NCBI RefSeq assembly: GCF_003383615.1
Contig: NZ_QNUL01000003.1
Location: forward strand, 186,001-250,000
Direction: 5' to 3'
Length of the DNA stretch: 64,000 bases
Source of the DNA: Dyadobacter luteus
GTDB taxonomy: Bacteria; Bacteroidota; Bacteroidia; Cytophagales; Spirosomataceae
Shown here piece after piece: positions 1 to 8,364 of this stretch (positions are counted from its first letter, which is position 1; the number at the start of each line of letters is the position of its first letter). The notes beneath the pieces were generated by a model that saw only the letters and a program-made list of their open reading frames with translations, had not been told where the DNA came from and ran no database searches. A program made the translations under genes and the position numbers.

Positions 1-627
1 GAAAACCAAAGATTCAAAGTGGCTTGTTACCTCATTAACGACCTGATTAGACAAACGAAGACGTAAATCGTACATGGTCAGCAGGATTCCTTCAATCACC
101 AGCCCTGTATTCAATCGTGATTGTATAATTGTAATCGTATTAAGCAACTTACCGAGTCCCTCCAATGCAAAGTATTCGCATTGTACAGGTATCACTACCG
201 AATCGGCTGCTGTAAGACTGTTTATTGTGATTAGCCCGAGAGATGGTGAGCAATCAATGATTATAAAGTCGTAGTTATCTCTTACCTCAGCTATCGCATC
301 CTTCATGCGAAGTTCACGATTTTTAAGGTTGATCATTTCAATTTCTGCTCCGACAAGATCTATGTGTGAGGGCAAAAGATGCAGATTTGGAAAATCTGTT
401 TCAAGAACGATGTCTGCTGTTTTTGCCTGCTCTACCATACATTCGTAGATACTGTTTTCCATTTCCTGTGGATTAAATCCAAGACCGGATGTAGAATTGG
501 CCTGAGGATCTGCATCAATCAGCAGTGTCCGGAATTCAAGTGCCGCCAAACTGGCAGCCAGATTAATAGCAGTGGTGGTTTTGCCAACTCCACCCTTTTG
601 ATTTGCGATTGCAATTACTTTGCCCAT
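1..627 (-). CDS. parA: ParA-family chromosome partitioning ATPase (partial, C-terminus cut by window edge)
   Basis: ParA/Soj ATPases bind the nucleoid as ATP dimers and work with ParB to segregate replication origins. The frame reads without a stop from the ATG at 627 to the window edge, giving 209 codons of a protein that is normally about 255. Visible motifs are the deviant Walker A KGGVGKTT (residues 10-17), DADPQAN (switch I, about 39-45) and the Walker B-like [10 protein letters not shown] near residue 125. The C-terminal part and any parB lie outside the window. Chromosomal ParA is more likely than a plasmid copy because the neighbours are housekeeping genes, but this is inferred. Confidence 0.93.
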   Translation of the reverse strand, partial: MGKVIAIANQKGGVGKTTTAINLAASLAALEFRTLLIDADPQANSTSGLGFNPQEMENSIYECMVEQAKTADIVLETDFPNLHLLPSHIDLVGAEIEMINLKNRELRMKDAIAEVRDNYDFIIIDCSPSLGLITINSLTAADSVVIPVQCEYFALEGLGKLLNTITIIQSRLNTGLVIEGILLTMYDLRLRLSNQVVNEVTSHFESLVF

Positions 628-791
628 GTATTCATGTGAGTTACCCGATTCAAATTTCCACTATTCAGGGCAAACCACCAAAAAATGTTCCACGGACTTT
701 CAATAAAATGATTTAAACAATTAAAAATCAGATCATTGACAAATATTATTATTTAGTTAAAAATTCTTAACAGAAAAAAACAGGGGGTGTT

Positions 792-1814
792 TCACGCCCA
801 AACCTCGGTTCCTTCCGTACAGTTTTTGCACATTTCAATCTCTGAACGGGAACGTATCAGGGATGCACGAAAATCAGTATACTTTTTACCTTTCCATAAT
901 TGGGTGAAGGTTTCCCGCTTCATATCGCCGAGCTTGTATTCTGCATCTTTATCAAAGCAGCACGGAACCACAGCTCCATCCCAGGTGATGACACATGAAT
1001 GCCACATTTTCCAACAATGATCTACAAACTTGTTTTTGATAGAAAAACCTCCTGCATCATTCTTCTTGTAGCGCGAATATTTGTCGACTGTCGGTATCAG
1101 GTCCGAGCCTTCTTCATAATCATAAATCTGTGCGGTTTTTAATCCAACCTCATCCACACCCATATCCAGAGCGAGCTTCTTCACATCCTCAATCTGATGT
1201 TCGTTGGGCTTCACCACCAGAAACTGAAAAATAACGTGTGGCGTGCTGGATTTAAGCTCTTTCTTCCATTTGATGATATTTCGGGTTCCTTCCAGCACCT
1301 TTTCCAGATTCCCTCCGATACGGTATTGCTCATATACATCCTGCGTGGTTCCGTCAATCGAAATAATGATTCTGTCCAGACCCGACTCAACTGTTTTCTT
1401 TGCCTTCTCGTCTGTGAGGTAATGCGCGTTGGTAGATGTAGCAGTATAAATACCTTTCTTGTGCGCGTAATTGACCAGTTCGAAGAATTTGGGATGCAGA
1501 TAGGGTTCACCCTGAAAATAGAAAATAAGGTAAAGCAACCTGTCCGCTAATTCATCAATCGTTTTTTTATACAGTTTCTCCTCCATCATTCCGGTAGGCC
1601 GGGTAAAGGACCGAAGCCCGCTGGGACATTCCGGGCAGCGTAAATTGCAGGATGTAGTAGGCTCGAAAGAGATAGCGATGGGCATACCCCAGTGAACGGG
1701 CTGCCCTGTTGCCTTTGAATAAAAATAACTACCCAAAATCTGAAGCGCATTCCACGCCCTCTTAGGCGTAACTTTTGACATCAGATTTAACCCATCCTTA
1801 AAATTTTTATTCAT
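792..1814 (-). CDS. Radical SAM/SPASM domain protein
   Basis: This 340-residue enzyme carries the radical SAM cluster motif CNLRCPEC (CxxxCxxC, about residue 57), which binds a [4Fe-4S] cluster and S-adenosylmethionine. It also has a C-terminal SPASM-like cysteine set (CWKMWHSC, PCC, MCKNC) that would hold an auxiliary cluster. The ATG at 1814 is preferred to the TTG one codon upstream. SPASM enzymes often modify peptides or act in cofactor synthesis, but no precursor peptide gene is visible nearby, so the substrate is unknown. It lies downstream of an Lrp-type regulator on the same strand with a gap of about 137 nt, so co-transcription is possible but not shown. Confidence 0.9.
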   Translation of the reverse strand: MNKNFKDGLNLMSKVTPKRAWNALQILGSYFYSKATGQPVHWGMPIAISFEPTTSCNLRCPECPSGLRSFTRPTGMMEEKLYKKTIDELADRLLYLIFYFQGEPYLHPKFFELVNYAHKKGIYTATSTNAHYLTDEKAKKTVESGLDRIIISIDGTTQDVYEQYRIGGNLEKVLEGTRNIIKWKKELKSSTPHVIFQFLVVKPNEHQIEDVKKLALDMGVDEVGLKTAQIYDYEEGSDLIPTVDKYSRYKKNDAGGFSIKNKFVDHCWKMWHSCVITWDGAVVPCCFDKDAEYKLGDMKRETFTQLWKGKKYTDFRASLIRSRSEIEMCKNCTEGTEVWA

Positions 1815-1828
1815 CAATGATAGCTTTT

Positions 1829-1853
1829 AGCTGTTGGTCATGGGCCAATAGCT
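1829..1853. repeat. Degenerate intergenic palindromic repeat
   Basis: The arms AGCTGTTGG and CCAATAGCT pair around a short loop, with one G-U pair. The motif resembles the AGCTATCGGCT-type units in the larger element at 3717-3853. It lies between the Lrp regulator and the radical SAM gene. Membership of a dispersed REP-like family is inferred. Confidence 0.4.
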
Positions 1854-1951
1854 GTGTTTTCAATCAGGATTTAGTTAAGAGCGGTTGTTCGGTCGATTTA
1901 GCCCTATCACTTTTCAAACTCTCTCAGGTTTAAATCATTATCCTTCATCAC

Positions 1952-2413
1952 CTACCCAACTGGTATACCAGTTGTGTGTTTGATCTCCGATATAACGAAG
2001 TAACTACTGATATGTAACACACTACTCAGGGCAGAAAGTTTAAGTTGATAGAATTGATTATAATCCTCGGAATCAGAAACGACTACTTTTAGCATATAAT
2101 CAAAGTTACCCGACACCACCGAACATTCCAGCACCTCAGGCATTCCCGCAATAGCCTTATTGAACTCTTCAAAACTCTCTTTCCTTTGTTTGTCCAGCGT
2201 AACATGGCAGTAAACCAGAAGAGATTTGCCCAGCTTTCGTCTGTTAAGCAGACATACATATTTTTCAATAAACCCCTCCCGTTCCATTTTGCGGATTCGT
2301 TCATGAACCGGCGTAACAGACAGATTAATTCTGCTGGCGATCTCTTTGATCGTCATGTGTGCATTTTCCTGCAACAATTCCAATATTTTTTTATCGGTGG
2401 CGTCCGGTTGCAT
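1952..2413 (-). CDS. Lrp/AsnC-family transcriptional regulator
   Basis: A 153-residue protein with an N-terminal helix-turn-helix (about residues 9-50, with TIKEIASRINLS followed by VTPVHERIRKM) and a C-terminal RAM ligand-binding domain, the usual length for Lrp/AsnC. Such proteins sense amino acids and form octamers. The gene is divergent from alanine dehydrogenase across 176 nt. In many bacteria ald is controlled by a neighbouring Lrp-type regulator, so alanine-responsive control of ald is the most likely role; this is inference from context. It starts at the ATG at 2413. Confidence 0.93.
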   Translation of the reverse strand: MQPDATDKKILELLQENAHMTIKEIASRINLSVTPVHERIRKMEREGFIEKYVCLLNRRKLGKSLLVYCHVTLDKQRKESFEEFNKAIAGMPEVLECSVVSGNFDYMLKVVVSDSEDYNQFYQLKLSALSSVLHISSYFVISEIKHTTGIPVG

Positions 2414-2540
2414 AAAGTATTTTTTATTGTATGACTTCCTCAGCAGTCAGCCTGGGAGATTATTTTTCCACAAAAGTCAGAAAAAATAGTTTTGTTTTCT
2501 ATTCAACGTTCATTTTGAAGGATCATTTTCCGCAATCAAG

Positions 2541-2548
2541 TAATTTTG
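2541..2548 (+). promoter_or_regulatory. Probable -7 promoter element of ald
   Basis: TAATTTTG matches the Bacteroidota -7 consensus TAnnTTTG, 41 nt upstream of the ald start. A TTTG at 2514-2517 could be the upstream element, although its 23-nt spacing is longer than usual. The interval also faces the lrp start and is where an Lrp-type operator would be expected. Confidence 0.5.
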
Positions 2549-2589
2549 GGATAAATAAAACTCTATTTCAAGCCTAAAACTTCTTACCA

Positions 2590-3702
2590 ATGATAATTGG
2601 CGTTCCCAAGGAAATTAAAAATAACGAAAACCGTGTAGCAGTGACTCCTGCTGGTGTAACTGAGTTTGTTAAAAACGGACATACTATTTATGTTCAGAGC
2701 GAAGCGGGTAAAGGAAGCGGGTTCTCTGATGCGCAATATGCGGATGCAGGAGCGGTCATTTTGCCAACCATTGAAGAAGTTTATGCAATCGCTGAAATGA
2801 TTGTGAAGGTAAAAGAGCCTATCGCAAGCGAATACCCCCTTATCAAGGAAAACCAACTCCTTTTCACCTACTTCCACTTTGCATCGTCTGAGCCTCTTAC
2901 AAAGGCTATGATCGAACGCAAAGCAATTTGTCTTGCCTACGAAACAGTAGAAAAAACAGACAGAAGTTTGCCTTTACTTGTACCTATGAGTGAAGTAGCG
3001 GGCCGCATGGCAATTCAGGAAGGCGCCAAATACCTCGAAAAACCAATGGGTGGCTTCGGTATTCTTCTTGGAGGTGTAGCCGGTGTGAAGCCAGCAAACG
3101 TATTGGTACTTGGTGGTGGAATCGTAGGAACACAGTCTGCAAAAATGGCTGCAGGTTTGGGAGCTAATGTAACCATTATGGATATCAGCCTTCCAAGATT
3201 GAGATACCTGGAAGACATTATGCCTGCAAACGTTGACACGGTGATGTCCAACGAATATAATATCCGCGAATTGATTCAGAGTACAAATCTGATCATCGGT
3301 GGCGTGTTGATACCAGGTGCAAAAGCGCCTTCTCTGATTACCCGCGATATGCTGAAATTGATGAAGCCGGGAACTGTTATGGTGGATGTTGCGATCGATC
3401 AGGGAGGTTGCTTTGAAACATCACATGCAACTACGCATGAAGATCCGATCTACGAAGTGGATGGCGTTGTACATTACTGCGTAGCCAATATGCCGGGAGC
3501 AGTTCCTTATACGTCTACATTGGCTCTTACTAATGCCACCTTGCCCTATGCTATTCAATTGGCTAATAAAGGCTGGAAAGCAGCATGCACGAGCAACGAA
3601 GAATTGAAAAAAGGACTTAACGTTGTAGGTGGTAAGATCGTTTTCAAAGGCGTTTCTGATGCATGGAACCTGCCTTATTCTGATGTAAGCGAAGTACTTT
3701 AA
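2590..3702 (+). CDS. ald: Alanine dehydrogenase
   Basis: This 370-residue enzyme catalyses NAD-dependent reversible deamination of L-alanine to pyruvate and ammonium, and normally forms hexamers in the cytoplasm. Seen in sequence: the N-terminal VPKEIKNNENRVAVTP block, the catalytic-lysine segment IVKVKEP (about residue 75), the catalytic-histidine segment FTYFHFA (about 96), the Rossmann motif VLVLGGGIVGTQSA (about 172-185) and the family signature VDVAIDQGG (about 270). Length and motif order match the family. A divergent Lrp-type gene lies just upstream and probably regulates it. A strong hairpin terminator follows after the repeat element at 3717-3853. Confidence 0.97.
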   Translation: MIIGVPKEIKNNENRVAVTPAGVTEFVKNGHTIYVQSEAGKGSGFSDAQYADAGAVILPTIEEVYAIAEMIVKVKEPIASEYPLIKENQLLFTYFHFASSEPLTKAMIERKAICLAYETVEKTDRSLPLLVPMSEVAGRMAIQEGAKYLEKPMGGFGILLGGVAGVKPANVLVLGGGIVGTQSAKMAAGLGANVTIMDISLPRLRYLEDIMPANVDTVMSNEYNIRELIQSTNLIIGGVLIPGAKAPSLITRDMLKLMKPGTVMVDVAIDQGGCFETSHATTHEDPIYEVDGVVHYCVANMPGAVPYTSTLALTNATLPYAIQLANKGWKAACTSNEELKKGLNVVGGKIVFKGVSDAWNLPYSDVSEVL

Positions 3703-3716
3703 GCGTGCCTAATAAA

Positions 3717-3853
3717 TATTATCACGAATCAATTTGTAAGCGTATTTTGCCATCAGCTTTCGGCGGCTGGCGATCGGCTAAAAAGTGGTTTCCGGGATAG
3801 GTTTGATAGCCGATAGCTGACAGCCGATAGCAAAAATTCTATTCGTGATAATG
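3717..3853. repeat. MITE/REP-like palindromic intergenic element with terminal inverted repeats
   Basis: Perfect 12-bp terminal inverted repeats, ATTATCACGAAT (3718-3729) and ATTCGTGATAAT (3841-3852), enclose about 111 nt. The interior arms are also related in inverted orientation: TTTTGCCATCAGCTTTCGGC on the left against the complement of GACAGCCGATAGCAAAA on the right. No coding capacity is present. The structure suggests a non-autonomous, hairpin-forming repeat inserted between ald and its terminator. Copy number in the genome cannot be judged here. Confidence 0.6.
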
Positions 3854-3860
3854 TCTAATA

Positions 3861-3904
3861 ATACAAAAGCCGCCTTCTGCATATCGTAGAGGCGGCTTTT
3901 GTAT
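3861..3904. terminator. Bidirectional terminator between ald and an outer-membrane protein gene
   Basis: A perfect 15-bp stem (ATACAAAAGCCGCCT paired with AGGCGGCTTTTGTAT) with a 14-nt loop has T-runs on both strands. It lies between convergent genes and can serve both. Confidence 0.85.
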
Positions 3905-3917
3905 TTATTATCAAATC

Positions 3918-4466
3918 CTACAAGCCAAAGTTTTTGGATATACCGAAACCTGCGCCACTGCCAAAATGAAGGCCAAAGTCTGAGCTTCCTGATGACGCAC
4001 CTTTTACCTTACTTGTACTGAGTGCCAGGCTTCCGAAGTTAAAATTCAACGCAAATCCATTTTTCAGGTTGACGCCGATTGCAGGGAATAATTCCCCCTG
4101 AAATCCATTGGATTTAATACCTGCAGTTTTTCCTGAAACCATGCTAGCATTGAATTGCCCGTAGACTGCAAATATATCGGACAGAGGATAAGCGTAACGT
4201 ATAAAAGGACCTGCTCCGAAGGTACTGCTTTTCACCGACGGACTTCCCTGTTTCCAGCTTTCAGTTCTCAGATTTACCCCGGCCGTCCAGTTATCATTGA
4301 ACTGATAACCAACCCCTGGTGTGAGTTTAAAACTCGTTGTTTTTACATCGGCAGCGGACTTACCGGAAGTAATACCCAAGTCTCCGTAAACCAATAATGT
4401 GTTTTTCTGTGCTTGTGCTACCAATCCCGCTGTGGCCAATAGCGCAGTGAAGATGATTTTTTTCAT
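3918..4466 (-). CDS. Outer-membrane beta-barrel (porin-like) protein
   Basis: A 182-residue protein with a clear signal peptide (MKKIIFTALLATAGLVAQAQ) followed by alternating polar/hydrophobic strands typical of an eight-stranded OmpA/OmpW-size barrel (segments such as KLTPGVGYQFNDNWTAGV and GPFIRYAYPLSDIFAVYGQF). It ends in an aromatic/hydrophobic residue pattern (FGISKNFGL) consistent with outer-membrane insertion. The family is broad (outer membrane protein beta-barrel domain) and function cannot be assigned. It is transcribed alone, convergent with ald. Confidence 0.8.
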   Translation of the reverse strand: MKKIIFTALLATAGLVAQAQKNTLLVYGDLGITSGKSAADVKTTSFKLTPGVGYQFNDNWTAGVNLRTESWKQGSPSVKSSTFGAGPFIRYAYPLSDIFAVYGQFNASMVSGKTAGIKSNGFQGELFPAIGVNLKNGFALNFNFGSLALSTSKVKGASSGSSDFGLHFGSGAGFGISKNFGL

Positions 4467-4646
4467 GATATAGTTGTGTATTAAAAAGTGCTTTCCCGAA
4501 ATAAGAAAATCGGTCTTAATACGACTGCTGCCATAGAAAGTAACGTATTGTTAACATTAGCCGCAGAAATGGCACTGAAAAACATTTATTGTAACTCTTA
4601 GCGACCGCTCGGTTTCTAAAAATATTACAATTTTATTTTCTCTAAT

Positions 4647-4677
4647 ATTGCATATCCGAATATTATCCTTACTTTTG
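4647..4677 (+). promoter_or_regulatory. Promoter of the DEAD-box helicase gene
   Basis: ATTG (4647-4650), a 19-nt spacer and TACTTTTG (4670-4677) match the Bacteroidota sigma-A pattern TTTG-N19-21-TAnnTTTG. The predicted transcript would start near 4683, leaving a leader of about 340 nt before the ATG at 5024. Confidence 0.6.
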
Positions 4678-4690
4678 CATAAAATTTGAA

Positions 4691-4822
4691 CGAACATCCG
4701 TTCGCTTCTCTGCTTCATATATGGTTTTGGTGCGAAAAATGCACTGCCAGCATTAAACCGTCCTGCTGGTCATTACCGTTCGTCATGCAGAGCCCCACGG
4801 ATTGTTTGTGGTTGGTGGGCTT
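4691..4822 (+). promoter_or_regulatory. Structured 5' leader of the helicase mRNA
   Basis: Three successive hairpins are seen: CGAAC/GTTCG (4691-4704, 4-nt loop), CCAGCA/TGCTGG (4747-4752 with 4764-4769), and GAGCCC/GGGCTT (4790-4795 with 4817-4822). Long structured leaders on RNA helicase and cold-shock genes are known to act in autoregulation or temperature response. That role is inferred here. Confidence 0.45.
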
Positions 4823-5023
4823 TTGCGCAATCCCCTTTAATAAAAGATAACTGGTCGTATTTCTGTAGGCTGGCATTGAGTTTGTAATAACTTACTGCTG
4901 CTTATCCGAAGACATGCCTTGCATATTGCGTCTTACAAATTCAGACTACTCACTCAAATTTTTAGATTTAACAATCTATAAGTCACTGTATTTACATAAG
5001 AATTTAATAACAATTAAGATAGA

Positions 5024-6805
5024 ATGACAACTGAAACAATTGAAACTTTTGAGACCTTCGCTGATCTTGGGCTCTCAGAAAACACCCTTAAGGCCTTAAA
5101 TGAAATGGGTTTCGAAAAACCCTCTCCTATCCAGGCGCAAGGTATTCCAGCTGTAATGAGTGGTGCTGACATGATTGGTCAGGCTCAAACAGGAACTGGA
5201 AAAACTGCCGCGTTTGGTATTCCTGTACTTGAAAGAATTGATACTGCTAACAATGCCGTTCAGGCACTTATACTTTGCCCTACACGTGAACTTGCGGTGC
5301 AGGTTTCTGAAGAACTTGGACGTCTTGCAAAACACCACAGAGGTGTAAGAATCGAAGCTATTTACGGTGGAGATTCAATAGACCGCCAGATTCGCTCTCT
5401 GAAAAGAGGTGTTCATATCGTGGTAGGAACTCCTGGTCGTGTAATGGATCACATGGAACGTCGTACTTTGAAATTTGACGAAGTTCGTATGATGGTTCTT
5501 GACGAAGCGGATGAAATGTTGGACATGGGTTTCCGTGAAGACATCGAAAGCATTCTTGCTGAAATGCCGGAAGACCGTCAGACTATTTTGTTCTCGGCTA
5601 CAATGTCGAAACCGATCATGTCTATCACGAAACGTTTCCTTCATGACCCTGTTTTGATTAAAGTAGTTCGTAATGAACTTACTAACGTCAACATTGAGCA
5701 GGTATGCTTTGAAGTAAAACCGCAGGCGAAAGTGGAGGTAATGACTCGTCTTATCGATATGTACCACCTGAAATCACTTCTTGTGTTCTGTAACACAAAA
5801 CGCAAGGTGGATGAGATCGTTGAAGATCTTCAGCTTCGTGGTTACGCATCAGAAGGTATCCACGGTGATTTGCGTCAGCAGCAAAGAAGCAACGTAATGA
5901 GCAAATTCAAGGCGGGTGTTACTACCATTCTTGTTGCAACAGACGTAGCAGCGCGCGGTATCGATGTGAGCGGATTGGATGGCGTAATTAACTACGATAT
6001 TCCATTGGATGAAGAGTATTACGTACACCGTATCGGTCGTACAGGCCGCGCCGGAATGTCAGGAAAAGCTTTTTCTCTGGTAGCACGTGATGAAAAATTC
6101 CGTCTTAAAACTATCGAAAACTATACAAAGGTAAAAATCGAAAAAGGAGTAATTCCTTCTTTTGAAGATATCGTTGGTGTTCGTAAAGCCCGTTTTGTTG
6201 AAAAAATTGCAGCAACTATTCAGGAAAGCAGCGATGCTGACTTGTACGGTGATGTTCTTGAAATGCTTCATCACAGCGGTTTCTCTACTGAGCAAGTCGT
6301 AGGTGCAATGGCTAAGCAGATCATGGGTGTTCAGAAAAACGAGTACTCTGACAGCAACCTGGCATGGGAAGAAAGACGTGGCGGTGAACGCCCTGAACGT
6401 GGTGGTGATCGCCGTGGCGGTGATCGCGACAGCCGTGGTGGCAGTCGTTTTGAAAGAGGCGGAAGAGATGACCGTCGCGGAGGAAGAGAAGATCGTTTCG
6501 CTCCTCGTTCTGACTCACGCAGAGAAGGCGGAAGAGAAGAAAGACGTACAGGATCGGCTACGCCTGAAGCCGGTATGACCCGTTTGTTCCTGAGCCTTGG
6601 CCGTAAGGATCACATCATGCCAAAAGACATCGTTGGTGCCATTGCCGGAGAAGCTAACATTCCCGGAAAGACAATCGGAGCGATTGATATTTATGACAAA
6701 TTTACTTTTGTAGACGTTCCTGAGCGTGATGCCCGTGCTGTGTTACGTGCTATGGATGGCAATACAATCAAAGGAAAACCTGTTCAGATTGACATCGCGA
6801 AATAA
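5024..6805 (+). CDS. deaD: DEAD-box ATP-dependent RNA helicase, DeaD/CsdA type
   Basis: A 593-residue helicase that unwinds RNA duplexes in ribosome assembly and mRNA turnover. Motifs appear in order: Q motif (KPSPIQAQ, about residue 31), Walker A AQTGTGKT (about 53), PTRELAVQ, TPGRVMD, DEAD (about 161), SAT, ATDVAARGID (about 306) and HRIGRTGRAG (about 335). After the core comes an Arg/Gly/Asp-rich low-complexity stretch (roughly residues 450-510), then a C-terminal DbpA-type RNA-binding domain (LFLSLGRKDHI to the end). That domain layout supports the DeaD/CsdA class. It is monocistronic, with its own promoter, a long leader and a strong terminator at 6831-6860. Confidence 0.97.
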   Translation: MTTETIETFETFADLGLSENTLKALNEMGFEKPSPIQAQGIPAVMSGADMIGQAQTGTGKTAAFGIPVLERIDTANNAVQALILCPTRELAVQVSEELGRLAKHHRGVRIEAIYGGDSIDRQIRSLKRGVHIVVGTPGRVMDHMERRTLKFDEVRMMVLDEADEMLDMGFREDIESILAEMPEDRQTILFSATMSKPIMSITKRFLHDPVLIKVVRNELTNVNIEQVCFEVKPQAKVEVMTRLIDMYHLKSLLVFCNTKRKVDEIVEDLQLRGYASEGIHGDLRQQQRSNVMSKFKAGVTTILVATDVAARGIDVSGLDGVINYDIPLDEEYYVHRIGRTGRAGMSGKAFSLVARDEKFRLKTIENYTKVKIEKGVIPSFEDIVGVRKARFVEKIAATIQESSDADLYGDVLEMLHHSGFSTEQVVGAMAKQIMGVQKNEYSDSNLAWEERRGGERPERGGDRRGGDRDSRGGSRFERGGRDDRRGGREDRFAPRSDSRREGGREERRTGSATPEAGMTRLFLSLGRKDHIMPKDIVGAIAGEANIPGKTIGAIDIYDKFTFVDVPERDARAVLRAMDGNTIKGKPVQIDIAK

Positions 6806-6830
6806 GCGGTTGTAACAACTGATTGATATA

Positions 6831-6860
6831 AAAGGAACTCTTCACGGAGTTCCTTTTTTT
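6831..6860 (+). terminator. Rho-independent terminator of deaD
   Basis: AAAGGAACTC pairs perfectly with GAGTTCCTTT around the loop TTCACG, followed by a T-run. Confidence 0.92.
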
Positions 6861-6948
6861 GTCTTTATACGAACAAAATTCCGTTATTATTGGTACAGTT
6901 ATAAGCACTGCCTACAAATCAACATTAACTACACTAGAGTCTGTACAT

Positions 6949-7464
6949 ATGCAAAATCAACCCAAAGCGGAAGTATGGCTAAGAGGACCACTTCCCGAAA
7001 TTCCCGCATTATTACAACCAGCCGCCCATGCATTGTTGCAGGCTCTGGAAGAATTACAGGCAATTACTCTACCTCCACATTTATTATGGGAGAAACCTTC
7101 GGGAGTTGCCTCTGTTGGCTTTCACCTACAGCACCTTGCGGGTGTACTGGACCGGCTCTTCACCTATGCCAGAGAAGAGCAACTATCAGAGGAACAGCTG
7201 CTCTATCTGCGAAGTGAGGAAACTTCACCCATAGAAAATTGCACATACGAATATTTACTGGGGCTATTCGAAAAACAGATTAACTCCGCAATTGAACAGA
7301 TTAAAAATACCGATGCCAGTTCGCTTACGGATGTGAGATTGGTTGGCAGGGCAAAAATACCCTCCACACATCTGGGACTTTTGTTCCATGCGGCAGAGCA
7401 CACGCAAAGGCATGTAGGACAACTGCTCGTTACAGCACGAATTCTTAATTCACAATTAGAGTAG
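6949..7464 (+). CDS. DinB-family (YfiT-like) metal-dependent four-helix protein
   Basis: The 171-residue product from the ATG at 6949 has the DinB four-helix layout. A longer frame opens at a TTG inside the deaD terminator (6859) but is unlikely to be the start. Candidate metal-ligand histidines are in GFHLQHLAGVLDRL and in HAAEHTQRHVGQLL near the C-terminus, the spacing usual for the DinB superfamily. Members include bacillithiol or mycothiol S-transferases and damage-inducible proteins, and the substrate here is unknown. The next gene starts 26 nt downstream on the same strand. Confidence 0.85.
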   Translation: MQNQPKAEVWLRGPLPEIPALLQPAAHALLQALEELQAITLPPHLLWEKPSGVASVGFHLQHLAGVLDRLFTYAREEQLSEEQLLYLRSEETSPIENCTYEYLLGLFEKQINSAIEQIKNTDASSLTDVRLVGRAKIPSTHLGLLFHAAEHTQRHVGQLLVTARILNSQLE

Positions 7465-7490
7465 ATCATAATCGCAAAAGAACTTTTGAA

Positions 7491-8360
7491 ATGAAATCAC
7501 TAATTGTTCAAAACATGAAACTCTTTAAGTTTACTATTTTGTCTTGCTGTGTGGCATTGCTCAGCCTTTCAGCAATGGCTCAAAAGAACCCTGAAGATAA
7601 AGCAGGCTGGAAATTGGGTGCGCAATCTTATACATTCAGGTTGTTTACTTTTGCTGAAGCACTACAAAAAATAGATAGCTGCGGTTTAAAATACGTTGAA
7701 GCCTATCCCGGACAAACCATTGGCGGAGGAATTGAGGGCAAAATGGATTTTAAAATGGATGCAGCTAAGCGCAAACAAGTGAAAGACCTGCTTAAAAAAC
7801 ATGGCATTACAATTACTGCTTATGGAGTAGTGAAAGGTAAAGACGAAGCCGAATGGAAACAACTTTTTGAATTTGCCAAAGACATGGGTGTACTCAATAT
7901 TGATACTGAGCCAGATCCGAATCAATTCGCCTATATTATCCCGATGGCTGAGAAATACAAAGTCAATCTGGCATTACATAATCACCCTAAGCCATCGCGC
8001 TACTGGCATCCCGATTCAGTTCTTAAATATGCTGCAGGCAGCAAGTTTGTGGGTTCCTGTTCAGACATAGGCCACTGGGTTCGTTCAGGTCTGGATCCTG
8101 TTGAATGCCTCAAACAACTGGAAGGTCACGTTCTTGGAATGCACTTTAAAGATGTGGTAAAAGATACACCCGATGGCAAATACCACGATGTGGTTTGGGG
8201 CAATGGTGACAGTAAGGTAAATGAAGTGATGGCGGAAATGAAGCGCCAGAAATTCAAAGGACCGATCTCTGTCGAATACGAATATCACTGGGAAAACAAC
8301 GGACCTGAGGTAGCCAAAAGCGTGCAATACTTCAGGGAAACTTATGTGAAGCTGAAATAG
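7491..8360 (+). CDS. Secreted sugar phosphate isomerase/epimerase-like TIM-barrel protein
   Basis: A 289-residue protein of the xylose isomerase-like TIM-barrel family (AP endonuclease 2 fold). A signal peptide is clear (MKLFKF then a hydrophobic core ending SAMAQ), and the internal ATG at 7515 fits it better than the ATG at 7491. Metal-binding positions expected for the family are visible: Glu in VEAYPG, His in LHNHPKPSRYWHPD, Asp in CSDIGHW and Glu in SVEYEYHW. Periplasmic members are common in Bacteroidota and are thought to act on sugars from polysaccharide breakdown. The exact substrate is unknown. Confidence 0.88.
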   Translation: MKSLIVQNMKLFKFTILSCCVALLSLSAMAQKNPEDKAGWKLGAQSYTFRLFTFAEALQKIDSCGLKYVEAYPGQTIGGGIEGKMDFKMDAAKRKQVKDLLKKHGITITAYGVVKGKDEAEWKQLFEFAKDMGVLNIDTEPDPNQFAYIIPMAEKYKVNLALHNHPKPSRYWHPDSVLKYAAGSKFVGSCSDIGHWVRSGLDPVECLKQLEGHVLGMHFKDVVKDTPDGKYHDVVWGNGDSKVNEVMAEMKRQKFKGPISVEYEYHWENNGPEVAKSVQYFRETYVKLK

Positions 8361-8364
8361 CGGA

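Larger units (their letters stand above)
4467..5023. other. 557-nt intergenic region with divergent promoters and the long deaD leader
   Basis: No gene is seen. The left end holds the barrel-gene promoter region. The right part holds a good promoter for the helicase (-7 element at 4670-4677) followed by about 340 nt of untranslated leader with several hairpins, listed separately. Confidence 0.7.

Noticed and set aside
6859-6948. N-terminal extension of the DinB protein from a TTG
   Set aside because: It would begin within the deaD terminator, and the first 30 residues do not fit the DinB fold.
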